Shown here one piece after another: positions 16,002 to 19,986 of a stretch of DNA of 19,986 nucleotides. Made by a program: the position numbers and the translations under genes. The DNA is from F23-B02 sp045601285 (GTDB lineage Bacteria > Bacillota > Clostridia > Oscillospirales > Oscillospiraceae). The notes beneath the pieces are model-generated. The model did not search any database. It worked only from the letters and a program-made list of their open reading frames with translations, and was not told the origin of the DNA. The stretch is from NCBI GenBank assembly GCA_045601285.1, contig JAZRZJ010000024.1, positions 1-19,986 of the forward strand, read 5' to 3'. Each line of letters opens with the position of its first letter. Position 1 is the first letter of the stretch.

Positions 16002-17351
16002 TTGAAAAACTGGTTTCAAAAGAGACAGCGGGAAGCAGATGCCTTCTGGAACGGAAAATTCTATTTTCCAGTTCTGTTTCTGTTTACCGTAATCGGACTT
16101 GTCCTGCACATTAATGTGGCGATGATGTTCTTTTTCATTGCGGTATGTATATATTTTTTCATTTTCAGCGATGATCTTATGACGATTTTTCTGCCGCTGA
16201 TGATGATATTCCTGCTGGCGTCAACGTTCTTTAAGGACCTGAGCTTCCTTATGGACTACTTTCCCTTTGCGGTAATACCCTTTGCGCTTGCGGTTGTTTT
16301 CCAGCTTGTATATTACCGCAGACCCTATGTTAAGGGCAGAATGCTTTATCCGCTGATTGCTGTATCGGCTGCACTTATTATCGGCGGTGCTGGAGTAATA
16401 CCGATCGAAGAGTATATGCTTCCCATAAACTTTTACTATATGCTCGGTCTCGGCGCATTTATGATTTTCATTTACTGCCTTTCCATGTCAAGACTGCAGA
16501 ACGAGCGAAAATATGACAGAGTCGAGCGCCTTGCGAAAATCCTGTATTTTTCGGGTATTGCCGCTGTGTTTACGGTGCTTGTTTTCTGCGCCGATAATAT
16601 AGAAACGATTATCCGCAAGGGAAGTCTGATATTTTATAAGCCGAGAAACTTTGTTTCAAGCGTGTTGCTTATGACAATGCCGGCGGCCTGCTATTATATC
16701 AAGCAAAAAAGCAACTGGCATATATTCGGAATGCTCTTTATGTACGCGGGAATGGTGCTTACGGGCTCAAGAAGCGGCCTGCTTTTCGGAACGGCACTTC
16801 TCGGAATATGTGCGGTCTATATCTATGTCACAAATAAAGAAAGCAGAAGGCTGTATAACAGAATCCTGCTGGTATCAATTATTCCCATAGCTTATTTGAT
16901 TATTAAATACGTTCCGTCACTGTACTCCGGCAGACTTACAAACGGACACCTGATTGACCCCGAAGAAACAAGAGTTAAGTTCATAATGCTCGGCATTGAG
17001 GATTTCTTTGCTCACCCCGTGCTTGGCATTGGCTTGAGCAATCAGAAAAACATCGGCATTTTCCCGGGCATTTTCCCGGGCTGCCTGGTGTTCTATCACA
17101 ACATCATCATTCAGATTCCGGCATCTTTGGGACTTTTGGGCGTGGGAGCGTTTCTGTGGCAGTTTTCCGAAAGGATCAAGCTCGCGCTGAAAACAAGAAA
17201 AACTCAGTATTTCATCTTTACGCTGAGCTATATAGGCATTCTCATGATGTCCCTTACAAACCCGGGAATTATGTGCCCGTTCCCCGAAACCGCGCTTCTT
17301 GTTGTGATATTTGCAATGATGGAGCACTCTCTTAAAGAAAACAGTAATTAA
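16002..17351 (+). CDS. O-antigen ligase/polymerase-like (Wzy_C family) membrane protein
   Basis: 449 aa with about eleven or twelve hydrophobic helices. Family marks are LTGSRSG (253-259), the outer-loop block HPVLGIGLSN (from H338) and YHNIIIQIPASLGLLGV (H366, N367), followed by closing helices. In this superfamily the loop residues act on undecaprenyl-linked glycans; in a Gram-positive the product would be an exopolysaccharide or wall polymer rather than O-antigen. The start is a TTG at 16002, with AGAGGA ending 8 nt upstream. An ATG at 15997 opens only a two-codon frame (ATG AAT TGA) and is not a usable start. The gap from the kinase stop is 16 nt, and the gene ends at a strong terminator, making it the last of the operon. 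A 12-bp tandem duplication sits in the outer-loop coding region. Confidence 0.85.
   Translation: MKNWFQKRQREADAFWNGKFYFPVLFLFTVIGLVLHINVAMMFFFIAVCIYFFIFSDDLMTIFLPLMMIFLLASTFFKDLSFLMDYFPFAVIPFALAVVFQLVYYRRPYVKGRMLYPLIAVSAALIIGGAGVIPIEEYMLPINFYYMLGLGAFMIFIYCLSMSRLQNERKYDRVERLAKILYFSGIAAVFTVLVFCADNIETIIRKGSLIFYKPRNFVSSVLLMTMPAACYYIKQKSNWHIFGMLFMYAGMVLTGSRSGLLFGTALLGICAVYIYVTNKESRRLYNRILLVSIIPIAYLIIKYVPSLYSGRLTNGHLIDPEETRVKFIMLGIEDFFAHPVLGIGLSNQKNIGIFPGIFPGCLVFYHNIIIQIPASLGLLGVGAFLWQFSERIKLALKTRKTQYFIFTLSYIGILMMSLTNPGIMCPFPETALLVVIFAMMEHSLKENSN
17055..17078 (+). repeat. Perfect 12-bp tandem duplication inside the Wzy-like gene
   Basis: GGCATTTTCCCG occurs twice in a row, adding four codons (protein reads IGIFPGIFPG). 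The frame is kept. It lies about 20 nt before the codons of the conserved YHN motif. Confidence 0.95.
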
Positions 17352-17353
17352 AA

Positions 17354-17379
17354 AATCACAAGGTATAATCACAAGGCAT
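17354..17379 (+). repeat. 13-bp tandem repeat duplicating a terminator arm
   Basis: AATCACAAGGTAT is followed directly by AATCACAAGGCAT. Either copy can pair with the 3' arm CCTTGTGATT at 17386-17395, giving two alternative hairpins. Confidence 0.9.
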
Positions 17380-17400
17380 AATCCGCCTTGTGATTTTTTT
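17367..17400 (+). terminator. Terminator of the phosphorelay operon
   Basis: An 11-bp stem (AATCACAAGGC / GCCTTGTGATT) with a 7-nt loop, followed by a run of T. It begins 15 nt after the stop of the Wzy-like gene. The upstream A-run and the duplicated arm also allow a longer, larger-loop form starting at 17351. Confidence 0.9.
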
Positions 17401-17416
17401 ATATGCGTGGTATAAT
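17388..17416 (+). promoter_or_regulatory. Predicted uvrB promoter, -35 inside the upstream terminator
   Basis: TTGTGA (17388-17393), a 17-bp spacer and a perfect TATAAT (17411-17416) preceded by TGG, an extended -10. The -35 hexamer is part of the 3' arm of the preceding terminator. I saw no GAAC-N4-GTTC-like LexA box between here and the start codon. Confidence 0.75.
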
Positions 17417-17448
17417 ATTAAAATTAAAGTAAAAGGGGAGGCATCGGC

Positions 17449-19416
17449 GTGGACAAGTTCAAACTGGCAGCACCTTACTCGCCGATGGGCGATCAGCCGG
17501 AGGCCATAGAACAGCTTGTGCAGGGAATTGAAAACGGACTTGACGAGCAGGTTCTGCTTGGCGTTACGGGCTCCGGCAAGACCTTTACAATGGCGAGCGT
17601 AATTGAAAAAATCAACAGACCTACGCTTGTGCTTGCCCATAACAAAACCCTTGCGGCACAGCTTTGCACCGAGTTTAAGGAGTATTTCCCTGAAAATGCC
17701 GTTGAATACTTCGTTTCATATTACGATTACTATCAGCCCGAGGCATATATTCCGCATACCGATACGTTTATTGAGAAGGACAGCTCGATAAATGACGAAA
17801 TCGAGCGTCTGCGCCACAGTGCAACCTCAAGCCTTTTTGAGCGCCGTGACGTTATTGTTGTATCCTCGGTTTCCTGCATCTACGGTCTGGGCGACCCGAT
17901 TGACTACGCAAATATGGTTATCTCTCTGCGTACCGGTCAGACAAGGAATTTTGACGAGCTCCTGCGGAAGCTTATCGAAATCCGCTATGAGCGCAATGAC
18001 ATTGCCTTTGAACGCAATATGTTCCGCGTCCGAGGCGATACCGTTGAAATTTTCCCCGCTTACTCCAATGACAAAGCAATCAGAGTTGAGTTTTTCGGCG
18101 ATGAAATTGACCGCATAAGCGAAATTAATGTTGTAACGGGTATGGCAACGCGCTATGTTAATCATGTGGCTGTTTACCCCGCAAGCCACTATGTCGTAAG
18201 CAGAGAAAAAATGACGCGCGCAATTGAGGAAATCAGACGGGAATGTGAAGAACGTACTAAATTCTTTACGGATAACGGCAAACTTCTTGAAGCGCAGCGT
18301 ATTTCCCAGCGTACGAACTATGACATTGAAATGATGCAGGAGCTTGGCTACTGCACCGGTATCGAAAACTATTCCCGTATTATTTCGGGACGCGCTCCGG
18401 GAAGCGCACCCATGACTCTGCTTGACTATTTCCCTAAGGACTTTCTGCTTTTTGTTGACGAAAGCCATGTAACGCTTCCACAGGTCAGAGCCATGTATAA
18501 CGGCGACAGAGCAAGAAAGGAAGCCCTTGTGGAATACGGCTTCCGTCTGCCGTCGGCTTATGACAACAGACCGCTGAAATTCCCGGAATTTCAGGAGCGT
18601 ATCAATCAGGCCATATACGTTTCCGCAACTCCCGCCGAATATGAACGTGAGCGTGCGGCACAAGTTGCCGAGCAGATAATAAGACCTACGGGACTTCTTG
18701 ACCCGATGATTTCCGTCCGCCCCATTGAAAACCAGATTGATGACCTCATAAGCGAGATCAACGCGAGAATTGAAAAAAACCAGCGTACGCTTGTTACAAC
18801 GCTTACCAAAAAAATGGCGGAGGATCTGTCCGAGTACCTCGGTGATGTGGGAATAAAATGCCGCTATATGCACCATGACGTCGGTGCTATTGAGCGTATG
18901 GAAATTATCCGTTCTCTGCGTATGGGCGATTTTGACGTGCTTGTGGGCATAAATCTTCTGCGTGAGGGTCTCGACCTGCCTGAAGTCAGCCTTGTAGCAA
19001 TTCTTGACGCGGATAAGGAAGGCTTCCTGCGAAGCGAAACAAGTCTTATTCAGACAATCGGCAGAGCAGCGCGTAATGCAGACGGTCTTGTAATCATGTA
19101 TGCTGACAAGGTAACGCCGTCCATGAGGTCGGCAATAGACGAAACCAATCGCCGACGCGCAAAGCAGAATGCCTATAATGAGGCAAACGGAATTGTTCCG
19201 AAAACAATTATAAAGAGCGTACGGGATATTCTGGAAATCTCAACCTCGGACGCATCGGAGAAAAAGCGCCGCGACGGTGTTAAGATGACGGCAAACGAGA
19301 GAAAACAGTATATCGAACAGCTTGAAAAGCAGATGAAGGAAGCGGCGAAGATGCTTGAGTTTGAGCTTGCGGCTCAGCTTCGTGATGAAATAATACGACT
19401 TCGCGGCAGAGGATAG
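17449..19416 (+). CDS. uvrB: UvrB, excinuclease ABC subunit B
   Basis: 655 aa, full length for the family (E. coli about 673). UvrB is the damage-verifying helicase-like core of nucleotide excision repair; it is loaded by UvrA and recruits the UvrC nuclease. Seen here: Walker A GVTGSGKT (38-45), the damage-probing beta-hairpin YYDYYQPEAYIP (91-102), the DESH box (337-340), the late helicase motifs VGINLLREGLDLPEVS and QTIGRAARN, and the C-terminal UVR coiled-coil (about 621-652, QYIEQLEKQMKEA...) that contacts UvrC. The start is a GTG at 17449 with GGGGAGG 7 nt upstream; the next residues MDKFKLAAPYSPMGDQPEAI align with the usual N-terminus. It is transcribed from its own promoter. uvrA and uvrC are not in the window. 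Confidence 0.98.
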   Translation: MDKFKLAAPYSPMGDQPEAIEQLVQGIENGLDEQVLLGVTGSGKTFTMASVIEKINRPTLVLAHNKTLAAQLCTEFKEYFPENAVEYFVSYYDYYQPEAYIPHTDTFIEKDSSINDEIERLRHSATSSLFERRDVIVVSSVSCIYGLGDPIDYANMVISLRTGQTRNFDELLRKLIEIRYERNDIAFERNMFRVRGDTVEIFPAYSNDKAIRVEFFGDEIDRISEINVVTGMATRYVNHVAVYPASHYVVSREKMTRAIEEIRRECEERTKFFTDNGKLLEAQRISQRTNYDIEMMQELGYCTGIENYSRIISGRAPGSAPMTLLDYFPKDFLLFVDESHVTLPQVRAMYNGDRARKEALVEYGFRLPSAYDNRPLKFPEFQERINQAIYVSATPAEYERERAAQVAEQIIRPTGLLDPMISVRPIENQIDDLISEINARIEKNQRTLVTTLTKKMAEDLSEYLGDVGIKCRYMHHDVGAIERMEIIRSLRMGDFDVLVGINLLREGLDLPEVSLVAILDADKEGFLRSETSLIQTIGRAARNADGLVIMYADKVTPSMRSAIDETNRRRAKQNAYNEANGIVPKTIIKSVRDILEISTSDASEKKRRDGVKMTANERKQYIEQLEKQMKEAAKMLEFELAAQLRDEIIRLRGRG

Positions 19417-19417
19417 A

Positions 19418-19435
19418 ACCGTGAAAAATCACGGT
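19418..19435 (+). terminator. Weak hairpin after uvrB, doubtful terminator
   Basis: ACCGTGA AAAA TCACGGT, a 7-bp stem with a 4-nt loop, begins 1 nt after the uvrB stop. No T-run follows directly (the first is at about 19451), so it may be an mRNA-end or processing hairpin rather than a true terminator. Confidence 0.4.
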
Positions 19436-19459
19436 GTCATCAATTATGGCTTTTTGCTC

Positions 19460-19563
19460 GCCGCATAAGCGGCAACCGCAAAAGGTGCCGATAATCTCCA
19501 TTTGCCGATATGGAGATTTCAGCTTGTTTTTGTGTTAGCGACTTGCGGCTAATGGAGATTAAT
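19460..19563 (+). promoter_or_regulatory. Structured polA leader with alternative anti-Shine-Dalgarno pairing
   Basis: The polA ribosome binding site lies in AATGGAGATT (19551-19560). Its exact complement AATCTCCATT is at 19493-19502, extendable by one pair (T19492 with A19561) to 11 bp, which would hide the site. A second copy of ATGGAGATT at 19510-19518 can pair locally with AATCTCCAT (9 bp, 8-nt loop) and would leave the site free. A small GCCGC-ATAA-GCGGC hairpin (19460-19473) precedes them. The pairings are read directly from the sequence; the regulatory role is inferred. Confidence 0.55.
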
Positions 19564-19986
19564 ATGAAACTTGTAATTTTAGACGGCAACAGCATAGTAA
19601 ACCGTGCATTCTTCGGCATACGCCCCATGAACGCGCCCGACGGTACGCCTACAAACGGAATTTACGGCTTTCTCAGCATCATGCAGAAGTTCATTGATAA
19701 CGAAAAGCCCGATTCCCTATGCGTCACCTTCGACCTTAAGGCGCCAACCTTCAGACATCTGAAGTATGAGGGCTATAAGGCACAGCGCAAGGGTATGCCC
19801 GAGGAGCTTGCGGTGCAGATGCCCATTCTCAAGGAGGTGCTTGATGCAATGGGCATAATGCGTCTTGAGCTTGAGGGTTATGAGGCCGATGACCTGCTTG
19901 GTACCGTCGGAAGAATATGCGAGGCTGAAAACTGGGACTGCCGCATTGTTACCGGCGACAAGGACAGCTTCCAGCTTATTACCGAC
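19564..19986 (+). CDS. polA: DNA polymerase I, N-terminal 5'-3' exonuclease part (truncated by window end)
   Basis: The 141 codons in the window stay open to the last base, so the gene continues outside it. The product begins MKLVILDGNSIVNRAFFGIR, the standard N-terminus of the 5'-3' exonuclease (FEN-like) domain, with metal-site aspartate D7. Later come FDLKAPTFRH (the F-D-x-K/x-x-x-T-x-R helical-arch segment), YKAQRKGMPEEL, the EGYEADDLLGT metal-binding block and VTGDKDSFQLI. In DNA polymerase I this domain removes RNA primers and damaged 5' ends, working with repair synthesis. The ATG at 19564 has GGAG 6 nt upstream. It follows uvrB by about 150 nt. A stand-alone 5'-3' exonuclease cannot be excluded because the polymerase part is not visible. 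Confidence 0.92.
   Translation, partial: MKLVILDGNSIVNRAFFGIRPMNAPDGTPTNGIYGFLSIMQKFIDNEKPDSLCVTFDLKAPTFRHLKYEGYKAQRKGMPEELAVQMPILKEVLDAMGIMRLELEGYEADDLLGTVGRICEAENWDCRIVTGDKDSFQLITD

Noticed and set aside
19493..19530. Transcription attenuator in the polA leader (9-bp hairpin followed by TTGTTTTTG)
   Set aside because: The stem is AT-rich and the T-tract starts several bases after it, so it is a poor terminator; the ribosome-binding-site pairing explains the repeats better.
1..19986. Mobile element or prophage signatures
   Set aside because: No transposase, integrase, terminal inverted repeats or attachment-site duplications were found.

Overview
The window looks like chromosomal DNA of an anaerobic Gram-positive Clostridia-type bacterium, probably close to Oscillospiraceae/Ruminococcaceae (inference). 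The signs are mid-range GC, strong GGAGG-type ribosome binding sites, several TTG/GTG starts, factor-independent terminators, an S-layer-homology (SLH) surface protein, and a cytosolic zinc-ribbon membrane protein of a kind common in Clostridia. No rRNA, tRNA, CRISPR array, phage or IS element was seen.

Layout. (1) 43-7254, minus strand: a single-pass membrane protein with an N-terminal zinc ribbon, then a very large secreted protein with four GLUG-rich modules, a Listeria-Bacteroides repeat and C-terminal SLH domains. A perfect 14-bp hairpin terminator separates them. (2) 7368-9361, plus strand: a promoter divergent from the SLH gene drives a membrane-anchored family-1-type solute-binding protein and hypB, which ends at a two-way terminator. 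(3) 9379-9699, minus: a small acidic protein of unknown function. (4) 9799-17400, plus: a tightly packed six-gene operon encoding a CitB-type response regulator, an HPt protein, an ICMT/PEMT-like membrane methyltransferase, a GH3-family acyl-adenylating enzyme, a large hybrid histidine kinase, and a Wzy/O-antigen-ligase-type polytopic protein. It ends at a strong terminator. (5) 17388 to the end, plus: uvrB from its own promoter, then a structured leader and the start of polA, cut by the window edge.

How the genes fit together. The hybrid kinase (H607, receiver D903), the HPt protein (H62) and the response regulator (D56) carry every residue needed for a His-Asp-His-Asp phosphorelay. Between the relay genes lie two enzymes that in their best-known relatives act on carboxylates (GH3 amidation, ICMT methylation), and the operon ends with a polymer ligase/polymerase-like protein. 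This is the best candidate for an undescribed system: a phosphorelay wired to a small-molecule or envelope modification. The relay operon and the solute-binding-protein/hypB unit share an identical 12-nt element at the same offset from their -10 boxes, which suggests co-regulation. The polA leader carries an anti-Shine-Dalgarno segment able to pair with either of two copies of the ribosome-binding-site sequence. All functional proposals come from reading the sequence alone; no searches were run.
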